Source: Centrapalus pauciflorus (lineage: Eukaryota > Streptophyta > Magnoliopsida > Asterales > Asteraceae). From it: a stretch of 64,000 nt of DNA. Numbering within the stretch: position 1 is the first letter of the stretch; each line of letters starts with the position of its first letter. A program made the translations under genes and the position numbers. Where the stretch lies: positions 169,501 through 233,500 of the forward strand of contig JAANYP010003732.1 of the NCBI GenBank assembly GCA_020465985.1, given 5' to 3'. Shown piece after piece: positions 11,008-24,409 of the stretch. Below the pieces are notes generated by a model that worked only from the letters and a program-made list of their open reading frames with translations, made no database searches and was not told where the DNA came from.

Positions 11008-14000
11008 ATGGCAACTTTAGCATCAGGAGTAGGATTAGGAGGTGGTTCTGTTAAGCTTCACTCCCTCAATTCATTGCCACCAACGCCGCTCTTAGGCAGA
11101 AGGTTAAAGCTCAAGCCTTTACAACAGCCCACTTCACATGGGTCAAAAGTCACAATCTTGAGGCCTAATTTACACTCAACTGTTGTTGCTGGATTTGAAT
11201 TGGTTGATTTTGTTCATAATGTTTTTGTGGGTGTTGGAGTTGGTCTTCCTTGTACAGTGATGGAGTGTGGTGATATGATTTACAGAAGCACCTTACCTAG
11301 ATCAAATGCTTTAACACTTACAATTCCTGGTGCTGTTTTGGCTTTGGGTACCCTTTCTTACCTTTGGGCTACACCTGGTGTGGCCCCTGGGTTTTGGGAT
11401 ATGTTTGTTCTTGCTTTTGTTGAAAGATTATTCAGACCTACTTATAAGAAGGTAACTTGTTTGTTTTACAGATAAAAAATGTTATTAGTTTCAATTGTTG
11501 ATTTAGTAATTGGTGTTTGCGTTGTTTTATGATCATGATGATGATGGCAGGATGATTTTGTGTTGGGAAAGAAGTTGGGTGAGGGAGCTTTTGGTGTTGT
11601 TTATAGAGCTTCCTCGGTTAAGATGCCCTCTTCAAAGGTATGCCCACCATCTGTTTGTAGAAATGCCTCAGTGAATCTCATATTTGTTTTTATTAAGAAA
11701 AAGAATGAAGCCTTAATACACCTTAAATAAGCCTTGAGCAATTCTGCACGAAGATATATGGATAAAGCCTAAAAAACTCGTTAAATGAGCATTTCCCGTG
11801 AGTTAACTACTGTAAATGACTTGAGCTCACTGTGCATAACCTTCTGTTCAATCTGGTAGAAAATGAGCATGCAGTGCTCCAAACCAAGAAATATTCTGTC
11901 CAAAAATTAACCAAATCAATTTACAAAGGCTAAGGTACCAAATGCTAAGCATCATTTTGACATTGACATGTAAATCATTCTTTTATGCCATTAAAACAAC
12001 CACAATGTAATATTTAGGTTAGAACCAAGATCATTGGTGATTATTGATTCCTTGGGCTAGGCATGGGTTCAGTTTATGGGTTTGTCGGTTTCCTCTTTTT
12101 GATATTTTTTTGGGCTAAACCGAAAACAGAACCAAATCGAATTGGAAGTCACCAAAAACAAACCCAATATAATTTTTGGTGGTTACTAAATATAGTTTTC
12201 TGATGGTTTCTAAAAGGAAGGCGATTTAGTACTTAAAAAGGCTACAGAATATGGTGCTGTGGAGATATGGATGAATGAACGTGTGAGAAGGGCTTGTGCA
12301 AATAGTTGTGCCGATTTTATTTACGGCTTTCTTGAGGTATGCTTTAGTAGAGTCTATGCGTAGAAAGTTTTTAACTTGCTTACATTTCTTTATTTAGGAT
12401 ACATAACCCAAATTATTAATGATGATTATTGATTCCGACTGAATATTTTTAGAGTTCTTCAAAGAAAGGCGCCGAGTATTGGCTCATCTGGCGGTTCGAA
12501 GGGGAATCCACACTTGCAGAATTGATTCAGAGTAAAGAGTTTCCCTATAATGTTGGTAACTTATCTCAGATTGATTTTTGATTTCTTGATATGCAATAAG
12601 AGTCTAGCGGATGTTAATCTCCGCTAACACTTATAATGCTTATTTTTCTCAATGGATGGATTCGGATGCCTCTTTTCTCAAAATATTGTTTTACGTACTT
12701 AACTTGGAATTTCGAGTACATATTTCATGCTAAACTATTTTCAGGTTGAATCGATGATTCTTGAAGAGGTGCAAGACTTGCCAAAGGGATTAGAAAGAGA
12801 GAATAGAATCATTCAAACGGTCCTCAGACAACTCTTGTTTGCGTTAGATGGTCTCCACTCAACAGGAATTGTTCACAGAGATATTAAACCACAAAATATA
12901 ATTTTCTCTGAAGGTGAATACGACATGCTTTTTATATTTGAACATCCTAAAATCCGCCCATTTCCTACTCCAGATAGTGCGTATTGACTCGTTTCAAAAT
13001 AGGGTCTCGCACATTCAAGATCATTGATCTGGGAGCTGCAGCAGATTTACGAGTAGGGATCAATTATATCCCAAAAGAGTTTCTTTTAGATCCACGGTAT
13101 TGAAGATTACATCTAATATGTTTTCACTGTTTAAAGTTTTCGTTTTCTGATGATGGGTCAGTCCCATTTATAACGATTCGAAGAATAAAGTGGATTGGAA
13201 ATTTCAGGTATTCGGCACCTGAGCAATATATCATGAGCACACAAACTCCATCGGCGCCATCGGCTCCCGTTGCAGCTGCTCTGTCACCCGTTCTATGGCA
13301 GGTACAAGACCCTCCATGGATGGTACCTGCTTATTTTTATTTACTTGGAAGTTAAAGTTATTAATTTGATAATGTAAATCCATGAACAGTTGAACCTCCC
13401 AGATCGTTTTGACATATACAGCACCGGTCTCATACTCTTACAAATGGTACGTAACTGCAAGTTGAGCAATTGCGTTTTGGATCGTTTTCAGTTTCATTGT
13501 AGAACAAGCGTTTATGATTCACGTATCTTTTTTGCTTTAGGCATTCCCTTCGTTCCGCTCAGACAGTGGTCTGATACAGTTCAACCGTCAACTAAAGAGA
13601 TGTGATTACGACCTCGTTGCATGGAGGAAAAACGTCGAGCCTCGTGCAAATGCCGACCTCCGAAGAGGATTCGAGCTGTTAGATTTAGATGGTGGAATCG
13701 GATGGGAACTCCTGACTTCTATGGTCAGGTACAAAGCACGACAAAGAGTCAGTGCGAAAGCCGCTTTAGCCCATCCATATTTCGACAAAGAAGGTCTTCT
13801 CGCATTGTCAATCATGCAGAATTTAAGGCTGCAGTTTTTCCGAGCCACACAGCAGGATTATAGTGAAGCTGCCAAATGGGTTATTGAGCTCATGGCCCGA
13901 TCAGGAACAAAGAAAGATGGTGGGTTCACCGAAGCCGAGCTTCAGGAACTCAGAGTAGGTCTTTCAAGCAGGATCATATGTCCATCTCTTATTGGTACAC

Positions 14001-14185
14001 AGGCTTACGAGTTTTTTCATTTGTAGGAAATCCGACCAAAGAAGTCAAGCGCACAACGAAATGTTCTTGCCTCGGTCCTTCGGTTCCAGAGGAAGATCTT
14101 GAAAACGCTGAACGAGAGCATGGACGAGCTTAACCAACGAAGGAAGAGCATGTGGTGGAGTAGATGGATTCCGAGAGAGGAATGA
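11008..14185 (+). CDS. STN7: Serine/threonine kinase STN7, chloroplastic (state-transition kinase)
   Basis: STN7 phosphorylates light-harvesting complex II in the thylakoid membrane and drives state transitions. Ten exons give 578 aa (Arabidopsis 562): 11008-11451, 11551-11637, 12217-12336, 12453-12551, 12745-12913, 13003-13096, 13208-13301, 13390-13446, 13541-13954, 14027-14185. All reading phases join cleanly. Residues 1 to ~60 look like a transit peptide. The redox-relevant cysteine pair CTVMEC is at 82 and 87, and a membrane helix lies near 110-131. The kinase domain shows GEGAFGVV (158-165), VLKK (182-185), HRDIKPQN (294-301) and DLG in place of DFG (315-317). The protein ends SRWIPREE. 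The start is the ATG at 11008; the upstream in-frame TTG at 10996 is not a start. Intron 4 must begin GTTGGT at 12552, because the nearby GTAACT donor would create a stop. Confidence 0.95.
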
Positions 14186-15287
14186 AGGCAGAAGAGGAAT
14201 GTATGCATGTATATATATAATTACGTCATCCGTACAACCATACGATATCTGTAAATTTGCGTAGCCATCGTATTTAATTACCAAACACGATGTCGATTTG
14301 AGACGATACTTATGAATGGAAAGGGGTTAAATTGTATCTCCATGAGTAAGCCCTTGTTTGTTTAGTGCTGAATGGAATCATTAAGAGGTGGTTTAACCTA
14401 TGAACGAGCCTTTTAATGATTCCGTTAAGAAGTAAACAAACAACCACTAAGTATGTTGCTTTAATTTCACCCTGATCATTCTTAATCATATACAACCAGT
14501 ATTTGAGGAGAATAATTTCTCAGTAATTAACATCATTATCCAGCACATTTCAATTGCTAGCTGTTGTTGAGGGTGTACTTGTATTTATAAATAACAATAA
14601 TTAACAAAATTATATCGGGATTAGCATGAATTAATTGAGTAATTAATACGAGATCATGGTTATAAGTAGCAGAGTAATACACCTGTAATTAACTCATAGT
14701 TTTGGATGCAGCATTCGAGTAGTACTTCCTCCAAGTCAAATGAGCTTGCAAATTAATAAACGAAAATTATACAGTTGTTACTTTTTTTTTCTTTTAAGAA
14801 GTCAAATATATCGAAAGCTGAATATAAAAACAAACATATTGCTGACGTGTTTTGAATATATTTTAAGTGTGTATCTTAAGAACAATTGAGCAGTGAAATC
14901 AATGAAATAATTGAGTTTCTTAAGAACATTTGGGCAATGGAATTGATTGAGGTTCTTGAAGAACATCGATTGAGTTTCTCATGGATCTACGGAATCGATG
15001 GAGATTTTGCACAAATCCCACTTACAACAGACTTTTTTGGAAAATGCGTTGAAATTAACATTAAAACTGGAGTGTTTTGTAACCAATGGGATGTTTGGTT
15101 GCTTAATGGGGGTGTTTAATGGTTAAATCAGAGATGTTTGGTTGTTGGTAAGTAATCTGCCAAACAGATTTACAGGTTATTTATGATTATTGAAAGTAAA
15201 AAGATACAAAAGTTGATAATGATAAAACTTCGATTATTAACGACCAAAATAGAAAAATGACACAGTTTTAGGGGACTAAAACGTAAA
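14186..15287. other. STN7 3' flank and intergenic sequence with a small MITE-like repeat
   Basis: The STN7 3' UTR should lie in the first few hundred bases. At about 14348-14451 a short inverted-repeat unit runs from CTTGTTTGTTTA to AAACAAACAACC; related ends recur at 26206 and 33778. The 77-codon frame at 14886-15119 opens with TTG and has no recognisable domain. Confidence 0.4.
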
Positions 15288-15437
15288 TTAAGAATAGAAG
15301 AAGGAGGAATATAAAAATAATAGGGAGGATCGGTAGATAACTAGATATTCGGTAATGTCGAGTATGGGAGGGACAATAGCAGCTTCGGTCACAAGGCCTT
15401 CACGTGCAACCCTGACCTCCTTGATCGCTTCATACAT
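15288..15437 (-). pseudogene. Small coding-like remnant (49 codons), family unknown
   Basis: Read on the minus strand from the ATG at 15437, this frame starts MYEAIKEVRVAREGLVTEAA and continues IVPPILDITEYLV before turning low-complexity and stopping at 15288. The first ~33 residues have balanced composition unlike the surrounding AT-rich DNA, as if an exon of a real protein were left behind. I do not recognise the family. No partner exons were found on either side. It could be a chance frame in a locally less AT-rich patch. Confidence 0.3.
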
Positions 15438-17093
15438 GCAGCCTTTATTTTATTTTTTTATTTTATCCTTTTTAAACATTGAATATAATAATCAATTAAG
15501 AGCTTTATAAAATCTTTAGCACTTTAGCTTATGGTTTCTTAAAAACTTTAAGTACTTTTTATCTATAAATTGATTTGGGTGATTTTTTTTTCTAAAAACT
15601 TATTAAAATCATAAGCTCCTGTAAGTTACTTCTGTAGTTTAAGCTTATAAAAAATAAAAGGAAATTACCAAAATAACAATATATAATAATGATTCTATTT
15701 TGGTTTATTTATTTATATGTGTTTATATGTTTTTTTTATATTTATCAACTCCAACTTATTTACCAAACAAGTCTATTTATAAAAGAAAATTTATGTGAAA
15801 AACCAACATATTTTTTATATTTTTTGATTGAGTTTTTGTACCAATAACGTTTCCATAAAAGTCTTGCAACTTGAAAATTTTTTATGAATTGTGTTTTCTT
15901 ATGAGATCTTTTTGGGAGTTTTCTATAAGAATTTGTTACCTTAAAGAACTTTTATGAATACATTTTTTGTGTAATGATTTTCATAAAAATATTTTAAGTT
16001 AAGAGACTTTTATAAAACGTTTTTGGTGCAATGAAATTACTCAATAATATTGAAAGTATGTTGGTTTTCTAGATAATCTTTCCATTAATAAAAGCTCCAA
16101 CCACCACAAGGCACAAGCGCCAACTCCAGTTCCAGTTTCAATTAATTTTTGCCGAATATACCATTATTCTTAAAATGAATTTAGAGTTTTAGAACTTTTT
16201 TAATGCTTAAAATTATTTTTCCCATTTGATTGAACATACGAGCATCACTTGTCCCATCAAAGCCATACTCTACTGTAATTAAATTAGACATATATACTAG
16301 CTTTATATTATTGGTGTCCAATAATCAAAAACTTAATCAAAACCAAAAGATAAATCGTTAAGTTACGTTTGATATCGACCCGATATAATTTATTAGTTTT
16401 ATTATCTAACTTCAGATTTTGCATGTTTATATGCAATTAGTACATGTTTGTGAATAATATCAAATACATAAAATTGAATTAAAACAAGAAGCTCCCAATG
16501 ATGAAAATAAATTTGGGAATCGTCATTAAAAAGAATGCTATAAGATAAAAACGGTATTCGATCTTTCATCAAAAACAATTCATGAATTTATAGTTTACAT
16601 TATGAGAAGACTCACTCTAATGAATTAAGCAAGATTGGGAGCTAGCTTTCTTCCTATTTTGTACTTCTTGCTTAGAATTAGAATAGTTAAGAGATTTATT
16701 CATGTAACTGGTTCTAGTCAACTGCAAGTGTACCGTTTATTGGTATTCACCTAGAATGTGAGTAAGATATTGGTGTTATATCGTGTCACATTATCCGCCT
16801 CAAATAAGCTTTGCCATATATCGTATAAGAACTCTTTGAGCAAGGTTCGAGAAGTTGAGTTAGAAGGATTTTCTACCCAATCCAAACCGGCCGCTATAAT
16901 GTAAACTATAGATCGAGTGGCATGGTTATTTAGTTATTATCATGCATACTTGCAAGAGATTATAAATGTGATCTTATATATTTTCCATACATCAACTATA
17001 AACATACTTTTTTATATATTTTAAATTCTAATTGATTCAAACTTTATTTTGTTCTACGAACAACCATTTAATGCATTTTCTTTCATAATCTTT
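15438..17093. other. AT-rich intergenic sequence, nothing recognised
   Basis: Long T- and A-rich stretches with no coding frame, repeat end or RNA gene that I can support. Confidence 0.4.
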
Positions 17094-17096
17094 CTG

Positions 17097-17146
<50 letters not shown>

Positions 17147-17149
17147 CAG
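17094..17149. repeat. 56-bp perfect palindrome made of CA, TA and TG runs
   Basis: CTG is followed by nine CA units, a TA run, nine TG units and CAG. Every base pairs with its partner on the opposite arm, so the 56 bp are a perfect inverted palindrome that could extrude as a cruciform. Flanking bases do not extend it. Confidence 0.9.
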
Positions 17150-18705
17150 GACAACTCAAAAAAACAATACACTAAAATTATAAAGTTCACGTTCAATGAG
17201 TATTAATATTAGGAATTTTTGCATAAAAAACTCCGAAGTTGTCTGTTTTTTTAGAGAAAAACCTCCAACCATTTTTCTTGGCTAAAAAAACCCTTAAATC
17301 ATTAAAATATCACGATTCAAACATGTTAACGTTTATAATCGATTCTCATGCTTGTATGACACACACGTGGCGTCTACATATATGGCAAGCCTGACTTATG
17401 TGGCGTCTACATGACATTACATGTATAAATTTTAAACCAAAATTTGTATAAAAAAACCTTGAAGTTGATAATTTTTTTCGATTAAAACACTTAACCATTT
17501 TTTCCCTCACCTCTAATCGGCGGCTAAAATCGTCTCTTCCCTTATCCTCTACATTCGACAACTCGACTTTGATGACTCAGAGATCTCGTTTTGAGGAAGA
17601 TGATTTGTGTTCATCTTCAACTATGGGTTTGTGAAGCTTAGATCCACGTTTGTTCTCGCCACCTTCCATCTCCGTCACCTTCGCCTCCATTTGACAATCG
17701 CTGGTTTTCTAAAGTTTCAAATTTGAGATGGGCTTGATTCGATATTCTCCAAAATAGTTTTCGCTTTCAAATAATATTTTAGATCCATGTTTGTTCATGT
17801 GTTTGTGTTTTGATTTTGAGTTTTTTTGGATTTCCTTGCCCTTCATCTTTGTTAGGGATCTACACATGAGTTTGTGTATAAAGTTGTATTTTCGATTTGG
17901 TTTAGGGTTCTTCAAATTTGTTAATGAGTAATTTGTTTTTCTGAAAATCGTTTATGGATTATGTATTTGATTTGGTATCTGGAAATTGAGGTAATATAGA
18001 TTTTGATTTGTTTTATGACATTGATTATATGTGAAGAGGAATATTTGAGTTCTACGGGTTTTTTATGTTAGGGTTCATCATTGCTTCAAATTTGTGTTCT
18101 ATCAACATATGAAATATGTTAGGGTTTTATAGATTTGATGAAATCGATTATTTAAATGTGAAATGTAACCGAGTTTATGAATTAGTTTGTAAATTTCCTT
18201 TAATTAGTATTATATAGAGCTAGCTTAGTAATAATATTAAAGAACAAGTACAATAAGAGTATAAGACACATGTAAAGAACACATGAAGCACACATCTCAA
18301 AAATTGCCAGCTTCAAAATCTGTGATTAAAGATGATGAAATTGTTAATTGCGTTACTATAGTATATAGGGTTTTAGGTAAATGTTGAGGAACACGAGAAA
18401 CGCGTACAAGTGGTAGGCTGGTAGTGACCCATTTTAAGTTTGCTAATTAATTAAGCAACTTTTAATCAAAGTATAGTAATTAATAAATGAGAATAGTATT
18501 AGTAATTAACCTTAAACTAAACTCAGAAATACTAATTAACGTACGCGTGTAGTTTACACTTATGTTTTCTTTACTTATGTGCTCACTTCGTATCAGTTGG
18601 TTGCTAGTCATATACATATATTAAGCAGCTAGCACCTTAATCAGAAAACGAGGACAATAGACGCGTTGGTGATAATTCACAATTAGATAATTTTTGTTTA
18701 ATTTA
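17150..18705. other. Intergenic sequence with a fold-back-like remnant
   Basis: About 17210-17520 carries words (TTTTTGCATAAAAAACTCC and a second similar unit near 17440) like the ends of the fold-back repeats at 26893 and 49513, but no clean inverted pair was found. From 17520 to 18000 the composition is more even, with no acceptable frame beyond 70 codons. Confidence 0.3.
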
Positions 18706-18895
18706 CGAAAAACATTGGAAAACCTCCATGCACCACCACAAATTCATCACGATTCCCGTGTGATGCATCAAATTCCCCGCGTGATGCATTGAATTCACGC
18801 GTGATGCATCGACTTTCTGTGTGATGCATCACCTGATCCAATGGCTATATAGTGGTTCCCGGGTTTTCCGATGCATATAGGTTTTCCATCGAACC
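18706..18895 (-). mobile_element. Short GATGCAT-rich MITE, left end damaged
   Basis: The right end, reverse-complemented, gives GGTTCGATGGAAAACC, matching the element at 40397-40601. Internally, GATGCAT occurs at 18762, 18783, 18803 and 18823, a spacing of 20-21 bp. The left terminus is degraded. A mixed CATA/TA microsatellite of about 170 bp follows directly. Confidence 0.6.
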
Positions 18896-18977
18896 ACGTA
18901 CATACATACATACATATATACATACATACATATATATATACATACATACATATATATATACATATATACATATATAT

Positions 18978-19064
<87 letters not shown>
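18896..19064. repeat. CATACATA and (TA)n microsatellite
   Basis: Tetranucleotide-like CATA repeats pass into a pure TA run. All reading frames across it are alternating Tyr-Ile artefacts, not genes. It separates two inverted-repeat elements. Confidence 0.9.
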
Positions 19065-21096
<2,032 letters not shown>

Positions 21097-21112
21097 TATA
21101 TATATATATATA

Positions 21113-22440
21113 TAAAAATTAGAGTGTAGGAATTATTTGGTTAACATGAATGGACAAATAGGGGGTAAACGCAAATAGACGTTACTAGGTAATTGATTTG
21201 GCTTTTTGAGAGTTTGTAGGGTTTGCTTAAGTAAAAAGTGTTAAATTGGTCCTAACCTCGAAATAAGGCTTCAATTCCCTAATTTCATGGCGCTTGTATT
21301 TATATAAATTTTTGGCACGGTATTTGGGAACTCACGTGAGGGTTAATTAAGTTTGACTGCTATTTTGATTCACACAATGCGCGCTATTTTACTGAATATA
21401 TATGTATGTTGTTCGCCAAAGTGCCCCACACCCGGCCACACACTTCACTCCATCTTACTCAATATTCAATTATATATATATCAACCTTTGTATGAATATA
21501 TATGTTCTTGGCTAATTTCCTGCAACTTCTTATCCTTAATTTATTAATTATTTTTTACACCGAAATTATAAATTATTAAACGCACCCTAGTTAATTTGAA
21601 GTTTATTTTAATTAAACTTGCCAAAGGGTCTTTTCTAGCGCTATATATATATATATATTCTTCTTACACAAATGCTGAGTTCCATGCATATAGGATGAAT
21701 TAAGATTCAAGTTTGATATATGCACTTAATTGACACCTCTTTTAGTGGGCTGCTAGCTAGCCGGCATATATTGCTTGCTCATGGTTCTTGAGAAAGGATC
21801 GTAAAGGATCAAAAGTCCCCTCCAACTAGGGTTGTCAGATTTCTTAACCACTAGCTATCCAAACGTGTACATATATAGTTTGACTATCATCAGTTCTTTA
21901 GCTAATTAAAACAACCCGAATCATATAAATATTCCCATGTCCTTGGCTTTCTCTTTATCTCTCTTACAATATGTGTATATATAGATGTGGGTTTGTGAAT
22001 GAAATAAATGTATGTGTATGTCGTTTGTGGAAGTGATGAATTATACATATATTTTTAAAACAACATGAAAATTAAAAAACTTGTGATTAATTAATTAATT
22101 TTTAAAAAAAAAAATTATTTTATACTTATAAACATTTAAATAATCGTTATGTGATATCAATTATGTGAGTAAATATAATATTTATTTATACATAAAAATA
22201 AAAATAAAAAAACATATGAAAAAAGATCCTAGGAGAATTGAAGAGGAATTAATTAAGCAAATAACAATGAAGCTCATGAAAAACAAGGAAGGAAGAAACT
22301 CATAAATTATGGAATGATGCTACTATACCTGATTAAGGTCATACCCGACCCACTATGTCTGTAGTTGATGCTTACACAGTTACACCGTACCCACCCGCTA
22401 TATAATATATATACTATATGTGTATAATATCATATTATAC
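21113..22440. other. AT-rich intergenic sequence upstream of the DVL gene
   Basis: No coding frame was accepted. The 64-codon frame at 21353-21547 begins with a non-ATG codon and has no domain. Short TA runs lie near 21641-21659. The last part is probably distal promoter of the peptide gene. Confidence 0.35.
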
Positions 22441-22486
22441 ATTAAATTAATTAATCTGTTTCATCTTCATGCCCCCCACTTACGCC

Positions 22487-22496
22487 CTATATAAAC
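22487..22496 (+). promoter_or_regulatory. TATA box of the DVL/RTFL gene
   Basis: CTATATAAAC lies 230 bp upstream of the peptide start codon. It follows a C-rich segment and precedes a CT-rich leader, the usual layout of a plant core promoter. The transcription start is inferred to lie about 30 bases downstream. Confidence 0.6.
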
Positions 22497-22725
22497 TAAC
22501 CCCATCCATCATCTTCTACCATAATTTTATTTACTCCAATATCTCATATTACAATTAACACAACAGAAACACCGGCCTACGTTATCTACCTTCTTTCTCT
22601 CTACCTCCACGATCACTTTCATTTTCCGGTTAAGATCCGTTCTCCGTCAGCTTCAAGCTAGTCTCGACTGTACGTGCTGTGCTAATCGGATAAATTAATT
22701 AATTAAGAGAAAGATCAAGAGAGAT

Positions 22726-22854
22726 ATGAAGATGATGGGAAGCTCCAAGAGAAGGTTTTCAAGCAAAGGACTTGGTGGAGTCCTTAAAGAACACAAAGCA
22801 AGGCTTTACATAATCAAGAGATGCGTCGTGATGCTTCTTTGCTACCATGATTAA
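22726..22854 (+). CDS. DEVIL/ROTUNDIFOLIA4-like small peptide (DVL/RTFL family)
   Basis: An ATG at 22726 opens a 42-codon frame ending in TAA at 22852-22854. The N-terminal half is basic and Ser-rich ([13 protein letters not shown]). The C-terminal half is the family core: [20 protein letters not shown] followed by YHD, including the invariant Arg-Leu-Tyr-Ile-Ile and Cys-Val-Val-Met-Leu-Leu-Cys run. DVL/RTFL peptides are plant-specific and plasma-membrane associated; when over-expressed they restrict polar cell proliferation and so shape leaves and fruits. The gene is intronless, as usual for the family, with a TATA box 230 bp upstream and a CT-rich leader. It is easily missed by length filters. 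Which family member it matches cannot be decided by eye. Confidence 0.93.
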   Translation: MKMMGSSKRRFSSKGLGGVLKEHKARLYIIKRCVVMLLCYHD

Positions 22855-23972
22855 TTAATTCTTTCGCTCGCTCGATCCCTAGCTAATTACTTCAACGTAC
22901 GTACGAGATATGATCGATCATATTGATCTGTGTAAATAGAAATTTAAATGGGTTAAGTTGCAAGTGCTCCTCGCTCGCTCAACAATTTTGTATATGTTGG
23001 CTATTAACTAGCTTCAATATATGTTTGATTAATTAATTACTACTTCTTTCTTTCTATCTCTTTTTTCCCATATGATATATATTGGGAACTAGATTATATC
23101 AACTTTATCTCTACATTTTATCTATGAAAAATGATTCTTTTTTTACATCTCTCTCTCTCTCTCTCTCCCACTTTCAATTGGGCTTATTTAATACCTCATG
23201 AATTATATCTCTATTAATAAAGTTTTAGTAAACCTTATTCTATGGGTTAATTAATTAGTAATTACTTGATCGAGTTCCAACCATGCGACTCGTACAAAGA
23301 CATACGATAAGAGCATTCGAGATTCCACATTCGTTCATTATTAGATGTGACGATATATATTATAGTTATTAGAAATGTCTCAAGTGATCACAAAATGGTA
23401 TATATATTGATTGTTTTGATTTTTAGATGTGATTTCTTGATGTTCTTCTTAATTATTGAAATCATTCTTTTCTAAAATCAAGTAATTAAGAACTGTCTTC
23501 AAGTTGGGGAAAGTGAAAATGGTTACATAATTAAATTTTGTGGGGGAAATTTATGAAGCTAAGAGGGAAGCTAATTTATGACTATTAAAATAATGAGTGC
23601 GAGTGTTAAGCTGCATATTGGATTTTAATTCCTAGCTAGTTACTTGGTGAACTAGTTAAGTAATAAGACTAATGGATAAGTGAACTAGTTAAGTAATTTG
23701 TGGATAAATTTTGATTAAATTAATGATACGAGAGATAAACATATTTTTTCATAATTATAATATATATATATATATATATATAGATAAATATAGTTGATAT
23801 AAGATTTACATTCAAATTTAAATTTAATTCTGATATTTGATTTGTAATGATTAACTAAATAGTAAGAGACGTTACATGATAATAATGAGAAACTGTCACA
23901 AGAGATCACAAAATTTCAATTATTAAACATAAAACAGATTTCACATATGGTTTAAAAAATATACTCAATATA
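22855..23972. other. DVL 3' flank and AT-rich intergenic sequence
   Basis: The 3' UTR of the peptide gene lies at its start. A (CT)n run is at about 23150-23167 and a (TA)n run at about 23759-23782. No gene was recognised. Confidence 0.4.
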
Positions 23973-23982
23973 TTGCAATAAT

Positions 23983-24399
23983 GAATATGGTTCGTGTGAG
24001 TACCTGAAAAATGCAGAGTACCGTGAGTACCTGTGAACACACGGGTTTTAGATGTGAACATGCTTCGAAAAAAAGTTTTTTTTTTTAAATTTTTTTTCAT
24101 ATTAATTTAGATACAAATAATATAAGCCTATTCGTAAAAGAATTACACACATTCACACTTTCTAGCCTCTTAAAAGTCATGTGAACATGCTTAGCTGTGA
24201 ACATACATTCACAATAGTGCATTTCATGTGAACTTGCACGTTTCACATAGTTATAGTGTGTGTTTAGGTGTGATTTTTAGCAAGTAGTCTTATATTATTA
24301 ATTTAAACATGATTATGAAAAAAAATTCAAAAAAAATTGTTTTAAGCGAGGTACCTCCGGTACTCCGCAAAACTAGTGGTACTCATTTGAACCCAAATC
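23983..24399 (+). mobile_element. GAATATGGTTCG-family MITE outside a microsatellite, 10-bp duplication
   Basis: Nearly the same sequence as 20168-20604, but here no TA run flanks it. Instead, the ten bases TTGCAATAAT occur directly on both sides (23973-23982 and 24400-24409). This fixes the element boundaries and the target duplication length, which suits Mutator-like transposition. Confidence 0.85.
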
Positions 24400-24409
24400 T
24401 TGCAATAAT

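Noticed and set aside
12727..12987. Independent 86-aa kinase-like protein
   Set aside because: It is STN7 exon 5 read through into introns on both sides.
13606..13863. 80-codon frames on both strands at 13606-13863
   Set aside because: Both overlap STN7 exon 9 in other frames; shadows of the true coding frame.
14886..15119. 77-codon frame on the plus strand
   Set aside because: Opens with TTG, AT-rich codons, contains internal repetition (GAGTTTCT) and no recognisable domain.
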